From contig NZ_VXKK01000020.1 in NCBI RefSeq assembly GCF_008693105.1, forward strand, positions 1-59,382: DNA of 59,382 nt. The letters are read 5' to 3'. The translations under genes and the position numbers were made by a program. Position 1 is the stretch's first letter. Every line of letters begins with the position of its first letter. The notes beneath the pieces were generated by a model. It did not search any database. It had not been told where the DNA came from and was given only the letters and a program-made list of their open reading frames with translations. This document shows positions 1 to 9,200 of this stretch, in pieces. Origin of the DNA: Corynebacterium flavescens (GTDB taxonomy: Bacteria; Actinomycetota; Actinomycetes; Mycobacteriales; Mycobacteriaceae).

Positions 1-86
1 CCGGAAGACCAGCCCTCTACGACAACGCTATCCCAAACGAATACAACCACAACCTAGGAATCCGCAAAGGCTGGCCCGGCACCTAA
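1..86 (+). CDS. C-terminal end of a truncated protein, possibly HNH endonuclease/DUF222 family
   Basis: An open frame enters from the left edge (codons in phase with base 3) and stops at TAA 84-86. The last residues read YNHNLGIRKGWPGT. That ending resembles what I remember of corynebacterial DUF222/13E12-type HNH endonucleases, which often end in a YNH-LGIR-GW tail, but 27 residues are too few to be sure. A strong hairpin at 129-196 lies about 40 bases downstream and would end its transcript. No catalytic motif is inside the window. Confidence 0.4.
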   Translation, partial: GRPALYDNAIPNEYNHNLGIRKGWPGT

Positions 87-128
87 CCCCGACACGCCCG
101 CAGACACACTTTTTGCTCCTTAGCCCGC

Positions 129-196
129 AAAAGGCTCGTTCTCTGTATTTTCCTGCCTTGGGGCGGCGGGAAAGTACCTGAGAACGAGCCTTTTTT
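129..196. terminator. Bidirectional terminator hairpin
   Basis: The arms AAAAGGCTCGTTCTC (129-143) and GAGAACGAGCCTTTT (180-194) pair perfectly. A smaller inner hairpin (TTTCCTGCC with GGCGGGAAA) fills the loop. A T-run follows on the plus strand, and the A-run before the left arm gives a shorter T-run on the minus strand. It sits between two convergent genes and can serve both. Confidence 0.8.
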
Positions 197-203
197 GCTG
201 TGT

Positions 204-278
204 TTATGCGTTAGGACGCTTGCCGCGGTTAGCGGACTTCTTACGGCGATCCTTGCGCTTACGACCACGCTTGCTCAT
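204..278 (-). CDS. Large-subunit ribosomal protein bL37 (24 aa)
   Basis: The start codon is complementary to 276-278 and the stop to 204-206. The peptide has 24 residues, begins MSKRGRKRKDRRKK and ends GKRPNA. The mycobacterial ribosomal protein bL37, seen in 50S structures, has nearly the same length, a K/R-rich body and the same GKRPNA ending. An AAGGAG Shine-Dalgarno (complement of 284-290) lies 5-6 bases upstream. Its product should bind 23S rRNA in the large subunit. It is well below normal gene-calling length limits. It lies next to whiB1 and reads into the hairpin at 129-196. Confidence 0.85.
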   Translation of the reverse strand: MSKRGRKRKDRRKKSANRGKRPNA

Positions 279-359
279 CGCGTACTCCTTCGTTGAGGGT
301 AAATGAACTTAGTCAACTCTAGCGGCAAGGAATGCCAGACAAGAAATTGGGGGTACTTC

Positions 360-620
360 CTAGACGGTGACGCGTGCGCGGCCACGTCCGCGGTTGCCGC
401 GACGCTTGAGTGCGCGACGCTCTTCCTCAGACATGCCGCCCCATACGCCGGAATCTTGGCCGGACTCGAGGGCCCACTTGAGACAGGCGGAGGCAACCGG
501 GCAACGGTTGCAAACGAGCTTAGCTTTAGCGATCTGGGTGAGTGCAGGGCCGGAATTGCCGACGGGGAAGAAGAGCTCTGGGTCCTCATCGCGGCAAATA
601 GCTTCGTGGCGCCAATCCAT
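360..620 (-). CDS. whiB1: WhiB1-type iron-sulfur transcription regulator (WhcE-like)
   Basis: This 86-residue protein starts MDWRHEAICRDEDPELFFP. It carries the four WhiB cysteines: one in AICRDED, the CNRCP pair, and one in SACLKWA. The GVWGG turn follows, then a basic C-terminus (RRALKRRGNRGRGRAR). These bind an NO-sensitive 4Fe-4S cluster and DNA or sigma factor. The N-terminal half is nearly identical to M. tuberculosis WhiB1, an essential 84-residue regulator. An AGGAGA Shine-Dalgarno sits about 8 bases before the ATG. In C. glutamicum the homologue is probably WhcE. The upstream region is long and structured. Confidence 0.92.
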   Translation of the reverse strand: MDWRHEAICRDEDPELFFPVGNSGPALTQIAKAKLVCNRCPVASACLKWALESGQDSGVWGGMSEEERRALKRRGNRGRGRARVTV

Positions 621-1003
621 GATTGAAATCTCCTAACAAATTTTAGACAGCAGGGAACATCAGTGCCCCTTACTTCTGGCGAAGAAAGTTGCAACAAATG
701 TCGTGGGGTGTGAGGCAAACTGGTCTGCTTGCAGTGGGGCCCAGGCTCGAAGCTGAGCCGCGTCGCCGCCGCCATGGTTTACTCTGCATTAACCCGAAAG
801 GGCTTTCAGGTTAAGAACCGGTTAAACAGTTCGTTGTTTTTGCTACTTGAAAATAATGACATGTTTAAGTAATTCCCGCTAGGGGTAGACGTCAAAATGT
901 GTCAAAGCTCACGGAGCCGATGGCTACTTAGGGCTGCCTAATAAGCGCTGCAGACCTGAACGCGAGCTGGGAGAAACGTTCTGAGCTGCGCAATGTTGCG
1001 CGG
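621..1003. promoter_or_regulatory. Non-coding region between whiB1 and a divergent membrane-protein gene
   Basis: These 383 bases hold no convincing gene. Seen here: a 12-bp-arm inverted repeat at 789-814 (arms TTAACCCGAAAG and CTTTCAGGTTAA, one mismatch that is a wobble on the minus strand), the palindrome AACCGGTT at 816-823, and a GlxR/CRP-like site at 898-913. The last matches TGTGANNTANNTCACA except at positions 5 and 16 of the full site and in its central TA. A weak minus-strand -35 TTGACG lies at 890-895, with a poor -10 near 866-872. If transcription starts there, whiB1 has a leader of more than 200 bases containing the hairpin. Confidence 0.5.
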
Positions 1004-1567
1004 ATGAGTGAGTTTAATGAGCGCAATCCCGTCAAATCTGTCGATCGACACGGTGCCCCCACCGCAGGTGTACCGCGGATCGCCCTCATGGGCACCAGTA
1101 GACTGTCCCGCGTGAATAGTCCCGCGAATGATCCCGTGAACAGTCCCGAGAAGAATGCTGAGCGTGCGCCGCAGCCCATCGTCATCGCCACGGCAATCTC
1201 CGTTGTCCAATCCTTGGCCGTCATCGCCTTTGGAATCTTCCTTATTGTTCGAGAGCTGATGGGGAAAGAAAACCCGTCGATGATCTCTGAATCATCAGCA
1301 GGAGGATTCGTCGGAGTCGGAACCGCGCTGTTTATCTTCGTCGTATTCGGCTTTGTCATTGCCGGTTCTTGGGCTCTGCTCAAAGGCAAGCGCTGGGGCC
1401 GCGGCGCAATCGTCCTAGTGGAGTTCATTCTTGCCGCTAGCTCCTTCCAGATGCTCAGCGGCGGTGCGGTGGTTCTAGGCGCAGTAGTTCTGGTCAGCGC
1501 CGTGGCAGTGCTCGGGCTGCTGCTTTTCGTCCCTGCCTCGGCGCAGTGGTCGGCGCGCAACTTTTAG
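1004..1567 (+). CDS. Conserved four-helix membrane protein (Rv3217c-like position)
   Basis: This is a 187-residue protein. The first ~55 residues are polar, with a small VNSP repeat. Hydrophobic segments follow at about 58-83, 102-126, 134-150 and 153-177, so it should be an inner-membrane protein with a short basic end. I recognise no catalytic motif. In M. tuberculosis a small integral membrane protein (Rv3217c) occupies a similar place near whiB1, which supports orthology by position only. The start is uncertain: no clear Shine-Dalgarno precedes 1004, and an in-frame ATG at 1088 would remove most of the disordered N-terminus without touching the helices. Confidence 0.7.
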   Translation: MSEFNERNPVKSVDRHGAPTAGVPRIALMGTSRLSRVNSPANDPVNSPEKNAERAPQPIVIATAISVVQSLAVIAFGIFLIVRELMGKENPSMISESSAGGFVGVGTALFIFVVFGFVIAGSWALLKGKRWGRGAIVLVEFILAASSFQMLSGGAVVLGAVVLVSAVAVLGLLLFVPASAQWSARNF

Positions 1568-1605
1568 AGCTGGGGGAGAGACCCAACTTAAACCGGGGAG
1601 GTGCT

Positions 1606-2844
1606 CTAACGCGCAGAGAGGGCTACCGCCACGTCTCCGCGCTGCTCGATGATGCTCTCTCCGGCCAAAGAGAGATAGACAGCGCCGCGGTAGTCCCCGC
1701 GGTCCACGGGGATGGTATAGCGGGTACTGCCGTTGGATGCATCCACCACGGCGATGCCTTCTGGAACCGGGACGAGGAGCTCTGGACCCGCTGCCACTGG
1801 AGTGCCGATGGCCTCGCCGAGGACGCGGTCTACGTGCAGATCGGAGGGGGTAAACAGATACAGACGTTCCCCATCGAACCAAGACATGTTGTGCGGGAGA
1901 TCTGCGGTAGCCGGGGCGAAGGGGATAGAGGCGCCATCGTCAAGCGGGGCGGGCTGCGCTGCAGAGCGCGAGATTTCGTTGCCAGAGCGATCGTAGGCCA
2001 CAATCTCTGGGCTCGGGCCGGGGATGAACACCGCCGCCGCCTTTTGGCCCACCGCCACAAGCTTTGCGCCGGAGTTATCTACTTCTATATTCGCCTCTAC
2101 CTCGGGCTTGCGGGAGTCCTCGGGCGTGGTCTCTTGCAGGCGTAGCCAGGTAGAGTCTGGATCCGCAGGGCATGTTTCAGTCACGGCGAGTAATTCAGTA
2201 CGCGTGAGCGCAGAAGTGATCGTGCAATCTGCATGTTCTTGCATATCGGATTCCTGTGGCGCCTCGACATCGCCATACTCCACGGAGCGAACAAGATCAG
2301 AGCGCCACAGCTCGGCGCGTTCGCTAGAAACCGTGCCGACTCGGTCATTCGAGGATAAGGACACCACGTCCGGAGAGTTGATGGCGCTGCGAGTGTCTGC
2401 ATACTCGCCCGTGGCCGCAGAAATTGCTACCACGTCGCCACAACCCGCGCTCGTGCGATAGGTGGCTACGACCTTGTCCCAGGCGGTGGAAAGGGAACAC
2501 AGGGTAACGTCGGTGCGCTCATAGGACCACGCGGTACGCCCATCCGCCGTGGTGGCGGTGATGGTAGAGCCTTCATGAGTAATGAGCAGGCCAGCCGCAG
2601 TCACAGCGCGGAAGTTTCCCGGGGTGAGTTGGTTGCTCAGGCGGAAGTCCTCACCGAGGCCGGCTGGCGCTTGGGAGAGCTCGCTTTCGGCAGGGGTACC
2701 AGGCGCGGCCTGCTGCGTGAGGTGGCTGTGGCGGATACTAGCGGTAGAAAAGGCTCCAACGACTGCCACGGCGCACACAATCACGATAATGAAGGCGGCC
2801 TTCCAGTCCCGGGGTGAGTCGCGGAGAATGGGGGCCGGGCTCAT
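1606..2844 (-). CDS. Membrane-anchored beta-propeller-like extracytoplasmic protein (Rv3212-like)
   Basis: This 412-residue protein has a short cytoplasmic start and one membrane segment at about residues 16-38 (AAFIIVIVCAVAVVGAF). A long exported domain follows, with repeated short beta-strand patterns such as ITATTADGRTAWSYE and GIAVVDASNGSTRYTIPV. These patterns look like a PQQ-type propeller without the cofactor site. M. tuberculosis Rv3212 is next to rhlE and has a similar length, and I take this as its orthologue. Its function is unknown. The start overlaps the rhlE stop by 4 bases (ATGA), so the two are probably translated in a coupled way. Confidence 0.75.
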   Translation of the reverse strand: MSPAPILRDSPRDWKAAFIIVIVCAVAVVGAFSTASIRHSHLTQQAAPGTPAESELSQAPAGLGEDFRLSNQLTPGNFRAVTAAGLLITHEGSTITATTADGRTAWSYERTDVTLCSLSTAWDKVVATYRTSAGCGDVVAISAATGEYADTRSAINSPDVVSLSSNDRVGTVSSERAELWRSDLVRSVEYGDVEAPQESDMQEHADCTITSALTRTELLAVTETCPADPDSTWLRLQETTPEDSRKPEVEANIEVDNSGAKLVAVGQKAAAVFIPGPSPEIVAYDRSGNEISRSAAQPAPLDDGASIPFAPATADLPHNMSWFDGERLYLFTPSDLHVDRVLGEAIGTPVAAGPELLVPVPEGIAVVDASNGSTRYTIPVDRGDYRGAVYLSLAGESIIEQRGDVAVALSAR

Positions 2845-4160
2845 CGGCGCCGACTGTGGGAGCGGCGCTCCCGGGTGCTATTGCGGTGAGGAGAATTCTT
2901 CTGTGACAGGAAGCTGGCACCAATGACCTTGGTGGCCGGGCCGACGGTCTCTTCCACGTCTTCTGGAATATCCAGAGCCTCGGCGAGCTCGGGCGAAGTG
3001 CTAAACCACTTCGGGGGCTCCGGTTGCTCGAGTCCTAATTCATCATTGATGATCTGCCACTTCGGTAGCTCGTCATATCCAACCAATGTGATGGCGGTGC
3101 CGGTGTGGCCCGCGCGGCCGGTGCGCCCGATGCGGTGGACAAAGGTCATGGGGTCATCCGGAACTTGGTAGTTGATGACGTGGGTGACATCGTCCACATC
3201 GATGCCGCGGGCGGCGACATCGGTGGCAACGAGAATCTCCACCGTCCCATTGCGGAAGCTGTCGAGAGACTTTTCGCGCGCGGCCTGTCCCAGATCGCCA
3301 TGAACCGCCGCCACCTTGAAGCCGCGCTGGGCGAGCTCTTCAGCCACGGTGGCTGCGGAGCGCTTCGTGCGGGTGAAAATGATGGTGCGTCCGCGTCCGC
3401 GCGCCTGGAGGGCGTGGGCGAGGACGGATAGCTTGTCCATACGGTGGGCAAGGAAAGTGACCTTGCGCGTGGAGGCATGAGTCTGCGATTCCTCGCCGGC
3501 CTCTGCGCGAATGCGAAGGGGCTTATTCATGAACGTGCGCGACAGTGTGAGAATGGGTCCAGGCATGGTGGCGGAGAAGAGCATGGTCTGGTGCTTGTTC
3601 CCGTGCAGTGCCTTGAGGATCTTCTGGATGTCTGGCAAGAAGCCGAGATCGAGCATCTCATCTGCCTCATCGAGGACGAGAATTGCCACGTGATCGAGGA
3701 CGAGGTGGCCTTGTTGCGAGAGGTCGAGGAGGCGACCGGGCGTGCCGATGATGATATCTACGCCCGTCTCGAGCTGCTTGATTTGCCCCTCATAGGGATG
3801 GCCGCCGCACAATGTGGCTAGGCGTAGCGGGAGCTGGGAGGCGGCAACCTTGAGGTCTTCACCGACCTGGACGGCCAGCTCACGGGTCGGCGCAATAATG
3901 AGGGCCCGCGGGGTGCCGTCGAGCTCCTCGATGGCGGCATCATCAAAGACGCGGTCTAAGACGGGAACGCCAAAGCCGTAGGTCTTGCCCATGCCCGTGC
4001 GTGCTTGCCCAATGAGATCATGGCCGGCGAGCGCAATCGGCAGAGTGAGCTCTTGGATGGCAAAGGTATGAGTAATGCCCCGCGCGGCAAGTGCATCGCA
4101 GATTTCGGCGGCGACACCGAGGGCCGCAAAGGTCGGGGACTGGGAATTTGAGGCGGACAC
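2841..4160 (-). CDS. rhlE: DEAD-box ATP-dependent RNA helicase
   Basis: This 439-residue cytoplasmic RNA helicase has all the family motifs in order: Q motif near residues 30-38, motif I ARTGMGKT (53-60), PTREL, DEAD (164-167), SAT (196-198), VATDVAARGID and HRIGRTGR (342-349). A basic tail (RERRSHSRRR) probably binds RNA. The usual motif I is AQTGTGKT, so Q is replaced by R and T by M here, but the GKT core is intact. The GTG start is leaderless-like: TACTAT (complement of 4167-4172) lies six bases before it. It should act in RNA unwinding during ribosome assembly or mRNA decay. Confidence 0.93.
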   Translation of the reverse strand: MSASNSQSPTFAALGVAAEICDALAARGITHTFAIQELTLPIALAGHDLIGQARTGMGKTYGFGVPVLDRVFDDAAIEELDGTPRALIIAPTRELAVQVGEDLKVAASQLPLRLATLCGGHPYEGQIKQLETGVDIIIGTPGRLLDLSQQGHLVLDHVAILVLDEADEMLDLGFLPDIQKILKALHGNKHQTMLFSATMPGPILTLSRTFMNKPLRIRAEAGEESQTHASTRKVTFLAHRMDKLSVLAHALQARGRGRTIIFTRTKRSAATVAEELAQRGFKVAAVHGDLGQAAREKSLDSFRNGTVEILVATDVAARGIDVDDVTHVINYQVPDDPMTFVHRIGRTGRAGHTGTAITLVGYDELPKWQIINDELGLEQPEPPKWFSTSPELAEALDIPEDVEETVGPATKVIGASFLSQKNSPHRNSTRERRSHSRRR

Positions 4161-4232
4161 ACCTCGATAGTAGCGGGGATCGTTATAGTAGAGCCATTAG
4201 GAAGCAATCACACAAGGAGATTTAACACCCCC

Positions 4233-4457
4233 ATGGATATTAAGTTCGGATTCGCCGATACCGCCCGCGAACTAGTCATCAGCGTCGATGGCCAGCAGGA
4301 TGAGCTTTCGCAGCAGATTAATTCCGCGCTGGCAGATAACTCGGCACTGGAGCTCGTGGACGAAAAAGGACGTAAGTACATCATCCGCACCGACCGCGTG
4401 GTTTATGTAGAGATCGGCGCCACTAAGCCGCACGCCGTGGGCTTTATGGGGGCATAA
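4233..4457 (+). CDS. DUF3107 family small protein (TB9.4-like)
   Basis: This 74-residue acidic protein starts MDIKFGFADTARELVISVDG and contains DEKGRKYIIRTDRVVYVEIG. That is the pattern of the actinobacterial DUF3107 family (M. tuberculosis Rv3208A/TB9.4). Its function is unknown. An AAGGAGA Shine-Dalgarno lies about a dozen bases upstream of the ATG. It is divergent from rhlE and shares its short promoter region. The family is conserved next to the following DUF3152 gene in mycobacteria, which supports the call. Confidence 0.88.
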   Translation: MDIKFGFADTARELVISVDGQQDELSQQINSALADNSALELVDEKGRKYIIRTDRVVYVEIGATKPHAVGFMGA

Positions 4458-4502
4458 AAGCAATTCCACCTCTGGCCACCTCATTGGGTAACCTAATGCC
4501 CC

Positions 4503-5447
4503 ATGGAGACTTCGGGCAGCAACCATAGGCGCCAGCACCGCAAACCAGCTCCACCGAACGCGGTGGAGCGTTTCGCACAGGAATATGGTTGGTGGCGTGT
4601 CGTGGCGATCCCGATCATGGTCATCATCACTGTGTGGGTGATCGTTGACATTGCCCGCGGTGGCTCGGCCACGGAATCTCGCTCGACTGCAACGTCGGTC
4701 GCCTCATCGGTTGCGCCGTCGGGTGCGGAGCACGTAGGTCCTGATCCCGCGGCTGTCGACGCCGCTCGCTTATCCATCGATGAACTACCGCCAGGCGGCC
4801 CCTTTACTGAGGCGGGAGACGGTACTTTCCGCGAGGTCGGCAGCCCAGGGGCCCACTTCGGGCAGGGCGGAAAGAAGCTGGTGCGTTATGCGCTGGAGGT
4901 GGAAAACGGCATTGATACCTCGACACTCGGTGGCGATGCTGCATTCGCCTCACTGGTTGACGCCACCTTGGGAGACCCTCGAGGCTGGACCGCCACGGGG
5001 GACTATGAGTTCATTCATGTCGCTGCCGCGGACAACCCAGATACCACCATCCGGCTGACCTCCGTTGCCACCACAGCCGAGCTCTGCGGCGCGCAGCTGC
5101 AGACCGAGACCTCTTGCCACACCACCATCACCGGAGACTCCACGGTTAACCTCAACGAGTCACGGTGGGTGCGCGGCTCAGCCACCTTTGAGGGCGATGT
5201 GGGAAACTACCGCCAGTACCTCATCAACCACGAGTTCGGGCACGCCATCGGCTATGCCTCACACCAGGCCTGCGGCGGACAGGGCAAATTGGCCCCCATC
5301 ATGATGCAACAGACCCTGAGTCTTAATAACGCGGAGCTCTACGAGAAAGACTCCAAAGAGATCTACCCTAATGAGGACACCACCTGCGAACCTAACCCGT
5401 GGCCTTATCCCACCGCCGCCAGCCAGGATCCGCACAACCCCGAATAG
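4503..5447 (+). CDS. DUF3152 membrane-anchored zincin-like protein
   Basis: This is a 314-residue protein. A basic N-terminus is followed by one membrane segment (about 31-52, VVAIPIMVIITVWVIVDI), then a Ser/Thr-rich linker and an extracytoplasmic domain. That domain has HEFGH at residues 243-247, a further His at 254 and a Met-containing APIMMQ turn. Together these resemble a zinc metzincin site, with one extra residue before the third His. The family is actinobacterial (Rv3207c); activity is not proven to my knowledge. TAACCT at 4489-4494 sits 8 bases before the ATG with no Shine-Dalgarno, suggesting a leaderless transcript that opens the long plus-strand run to uvrD2. Confidence 0.82.
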   Translation: METSGSNHRRQHRKPAPPNAVERFAQEYGWWRVVAIPIMVIITVWVIVDIARGGSATESRSTATSVASSVAPSGAEHVGPDPAAVDAARLSIDELPPGGPFTEAGDGTFREVGSPGAHFGQGGKKLVRYALEVENGIDTSTLGGDAAFASLVDATLGDPRGWTATGDYEFIHVAAADNPDTTIRLTSVATTAELCGAQLQTETSCHTTITGDSTVNLNESRWVRGSATFEGDVGNYRQYLINHEFGHAIGYASHQACGGQGKLAPIMMQQTLSLNNAELYEKDSKEIYPNEDTTCEPNPWPYPTAASQDPHNPE

Positions 5448-5463
5448 GAGCTAAGTAGCCGCC

Positions 5464-6237
5464 ATGCCCATTCCTCCAGAACATGTTCTCAGTGCTTTTC
5501 CCTCCGGTAGTTCCGCACGGACGTCGGCAGGCACCCAGCTCGGTTCGGCTTGGGATAACGGCATCCGCGTCGGTGATACGGTTTATGCCCAAGCCAGCGA
5601 ATGGGCATCGTGGTCAGCCAAGGTGCGCGAGAAACTGGAGGTCGCCGGGGCCCGTATAGCCAGGCCAGTGCTTTCCAGCGACGGTCGTTATACCGCCGCA
5701 GGGTGGAAGGCCACGTCTTTCATCGAAGGCAGCCTGCAGGGACGCATCGATGAGACGGCTCAACTAGCGCTGCGTTTGGAAGATGCACTATCCACCACAC
5801 CGCTGCCCGGATTTGGCAAGCGAGATGACGTATTCGCCCGCGCCGAGCGTGCGGCCTGGGATGAGCAGGGGGAGGCCCTGCGCGTGTTGGATCATCCGCA
5901 CGTGGTCATTGGGCACGCCGACCTGTTGGGAACCACCGTGTACTCCGGCAGCAACCCTCCGGCCGTCCTCGACATCGTTCCCACGGATTCGCCTCGCCCA
6001 GCCGGTTGGAGCGCGGCTATCGTGATCGTCGACGGACTCATTGCTGGCGCCGTTGATGAGGGGATCTGTCGGCGTTTTAGCCACGTGCCAGACATGGACC
6101 AGCTCCTGCTGCGGGCGGCGTCCTATCGCCGCCACGTCAACGATATTCACCCCCACTCTCAAGCGATCACTCGTTCGCACATAGAGGCGGTAGAGGAGAT
6201 GCTCGTGTCCGCAGCGACGGGGACACTATCGCGGTGA
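5464..6237 (+). CDS. TIGR02569-like actinobacterial protein
   Basis: This 257-residue soluble protein matches what I remember of the TIGR02569 family (the Rv3205c position). That family looks like a distant relative of aminoglycoside-phosphotransferase folds, with patterns such as VIGHADLLGTTVY and AVLDIVPTD where kinases have H-D and D. I see no intact kinase active site. It starts 17 bases after the DUF3152 gene, and its stop overlaps the adnA start by 4 bases (GTGA). This places it in the DNA-repair operon. The biochemical role is unknown. Confidence 0.7.
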   Translation: MPIPPEHVLSAFPSGSSARTSAGTQLGSAWDNGIRVGDTVYAQASEWASWSAKVREKLEVAGARIARPVLSSDGRYTAAGWKATSFIEGSLQGRIDETAQLALRLEDALSTTPLPGFGKRDDVFARAERAAWDEQGEALRVLDHPHVVIGHADLLGTTVYSGSNPPAVLDIVPTDSPRPAGWSAAIVIVDGLIAGAVDEGICRRFSHVPDMDQLLLRAASYRRHVNDIHPHSQAITRSHIEAVEEMLVSAATGTLSR

Positions 6238-9200
6238 ATTATAACCCCCATGCCGCCACCCGCGCCGGCGTGATCCTTCCGCCCTCGCCACAGGTGCGTC
6301 TCGTGGCTCGGCCCGCCACGCACCACGCACGGCAGTGGGACTTCGATCTCCCCGCGCAAGGTACGTGGCGGGTGCGTGGCGGAGCTGGCACCGGCGTATC
6401 GAGCCTGCTCATCGACACCGTCATCGCGCAGATCGAGGCGGGGGCGGATCCTTCCGGCATCCTCGTCGTAGCCGCATCCAAAGAATCGGGATCACTGCTG
6501 CGCCGCGAGTTGAGTGAGCGCCTGCACGATTACAGCGCGCAAGCCTCCATGGTGCGCTCCGTGCACTCTCTGGCCTTCGCGCTGCTGCGCCAAGCCAGCC
6601 CGGAGACTATCCGGCTTATCACCGGCGCGGAGCAAGATGCGGTCATTCGCGAGCTTCTGCAAGGCCACGTCGTGGATGGGCGCGGTTTATGGCCCTCCGA
6701 GATTCGCCCCGCCCTAGGCTACGTCGGCTTTGCCAGGCAGTTGCGAGATTTTCTCCTGCGGGCCATCGAACGCGGGCTGGCACCAGCTGATCTGGAGGGG
6801 CTGGGGTATGAGTATGCGCAGCCCATGTGGACCGCGGCGGGCGATTTCCTGCGGGAGTATGAGCGCACGCAGGCTCTGGCTGGTGCCAACTCCTATTCTG
6901 CGGCCGAGCTGCTCAACCAGGTGCTCCTGCGCCCGCAGCTGACCCGGAGCCATCCCTGGCACACCATCATCGTCGATGATGCGCAGCTGCTGGATCCTAC
7001 CGCAGGTAGGCTCATCGAAGCTCTCGTTCCGGACGCGCGCCTCGTCGTTGTCGCGGGCGATCCGGATCAGGCGGTCTTTGCTTTTCGCGGCGCTAGTTCG
7101 CAGTTCCTGCAGGATTTCCGCGCCGAACACGAGCTGAATCTCACCCGCGCCTGGCGCACCCCGAGCCCGGCATGCGTGAGCATCGTGGATTCACGCGGCA
7201 CCTTGCGCGATGTCGTGGCTGACACGGTGCGGCGCCGGCACCTGGAGGATGGCATCGCCTGGCACGAGATTGCTGTCATCGTGCGTTCCACCGGCGAACT
7301 TGCCGCAGTCAGGCGCAGCCTGTTGGCCAGTGGAGTGCCTGTTCACATCAGCCCCACCGACGTCGTGCTCTCCCAACAACGCCTGGTCAAGGCCATCCTC
7401 CTGGCCCTGCGCAGCCTGGAGGAGGAACTGAGCAATACCGAGCTGGAGGAGCTCATCACCGGTCCAGTCGGCGGCGCGGATCCCGTGACCCTGCGCCGAC
7501 TCATTCGCGGTTTGCGGCGCTGGCGGCCCCAGGAGCGCGGAATCACCACCCTGCGCGAGGTTTTGCGCGGGCCTTTGCCGGACTTCAAAAACCTGCTTAC
7601 CGAGCGTGAGCTGGCGATCCTCGGCCGCGTCCGGGGGGTTCTCGGCGCCGGGTTGGAGGCCATTGAGGCCGGCGCCAGCGTCGAGGAGATCCTGTGGGCG
7701 GTGTGGCAGGCCACGGGGCTGGATACGCGCCTGCAGGCCTCAGCCCTGCGGGGTGGGGCTACCGGCTCCCAGGCGGACCGTGACTTGGACGCCATCATGG
7801 CGCTTTTCGACGGCGCCGGAGACTTCGCCGAGCGCCGCCCGGGCGCCGAAATAGCATCCTTTGTCAGGCATATCAACGAGCAAGAACTTCCCACCGGCGT
7901 GCGCGATCGGCGCAGCGCCATACCGGAAGCGGTGGAAATACTCACCGCGCACGGCGCGGTCGGGCGCGAATGGGACACCGTGGTGGTCGCTGCCCCCCAA
8001 GAAGGCGCCTGGCCCTCGCTGGGGGAGACCGGATCGATCTTCGGCCAAGAGGATCTGATCGATCTGCTCGATTCCGGCATCATCCCCGGAACCCCTGTCA
8101 GCCACGGCGCTGTCCGCTTGGCCGAGGAGCGTCGCCTCTTTCACGTAGCCACCACGCGCCACCGCCGGCGGCTGCTTATCGCCGCGGTCGATTCCCCGGA
8201 GGGCGATGAGGTGGAAGAGCCCTCGCGCTTTATTGCGGAGTTTGCAGAAGCCGGCGTGGACGTTCCTGGCCAACAGGCGCGCCGGGCAGCCGCGCGTAAG
8301 CTGCGCCGCACGAGGCTATCGCGGGAGTTGGGACTGGACGTTGCTGAACCGGCCCCCATCGCCGCGCGCGAGGGCCTTGAGGTTGATCCTTTGTCGGTAT
8401 CGGTGCTTTCCGTTCCCGCCTTTGTAGCGCAGTTGCGGCGCGTGGTGTGCAATCCACAGGCAGGGGAGAGTGAGAAGGCCCAGGCCGCGCGACAGTTGGC
8501 GCGCATGGCGCAGGCAGGAATACCGGGTGCGCACCCCCAGCAATGGGCCAATGCGCGCGCGGTGGCCTCGAACGTGGCGCTCAAGGACAAGGATTCGCTT
8601 TCGCCTTCGCGTGTAGAGGCGTTGGTGAACTGCCCTCTCAACGCCATGCTCGCTGGTGTCGCCGAGTCTGCGGATAATCCCATCCATCTAGTGCGCGGAA
8701 CTTTGGCGCATGCCTTTTTTGAGGCCTTGGGGCGCGGCGTCGACAAGCGCGAGGCCTTCGAGCTCACGTTGGATGCTTACCTGTCTGTCGTGGAGTGCCC
8801 GCCATGGCAAAGGGCGTCCGAGGAAGAGGCCTTTGCCACCCTGCTGGACCGCATCGCAGTCTGGGCCAACGAGACTGCCGGTGTCCTAGAAACCCGTGGG
8901 GTCGAGGTACCCGTGTCTGTGCGCATCGGGGAGGAAGCGTCGATCCATGGCTACATTGACCGCCTGGTACAAGCCGGGGAAGACTTTGTGGTGGTGGATC
9001 TGAAAACGGGAAAGACTCCGCCGAGCCAGGCACAGGCACAGGACAACCTGCAGCTCAAGACCTACCAACTCGCGCTGGCCCATGGAAAATGGGAGGAAGG
9101 CGCCATTGTCACAGGGCCCGGCCTGCCACGTGGCGGCGGCATACTGGTCTATCCAGGAGCACACACCGTCAAAGTTCCCACTCGCGAGCAGGCGGCGGTG

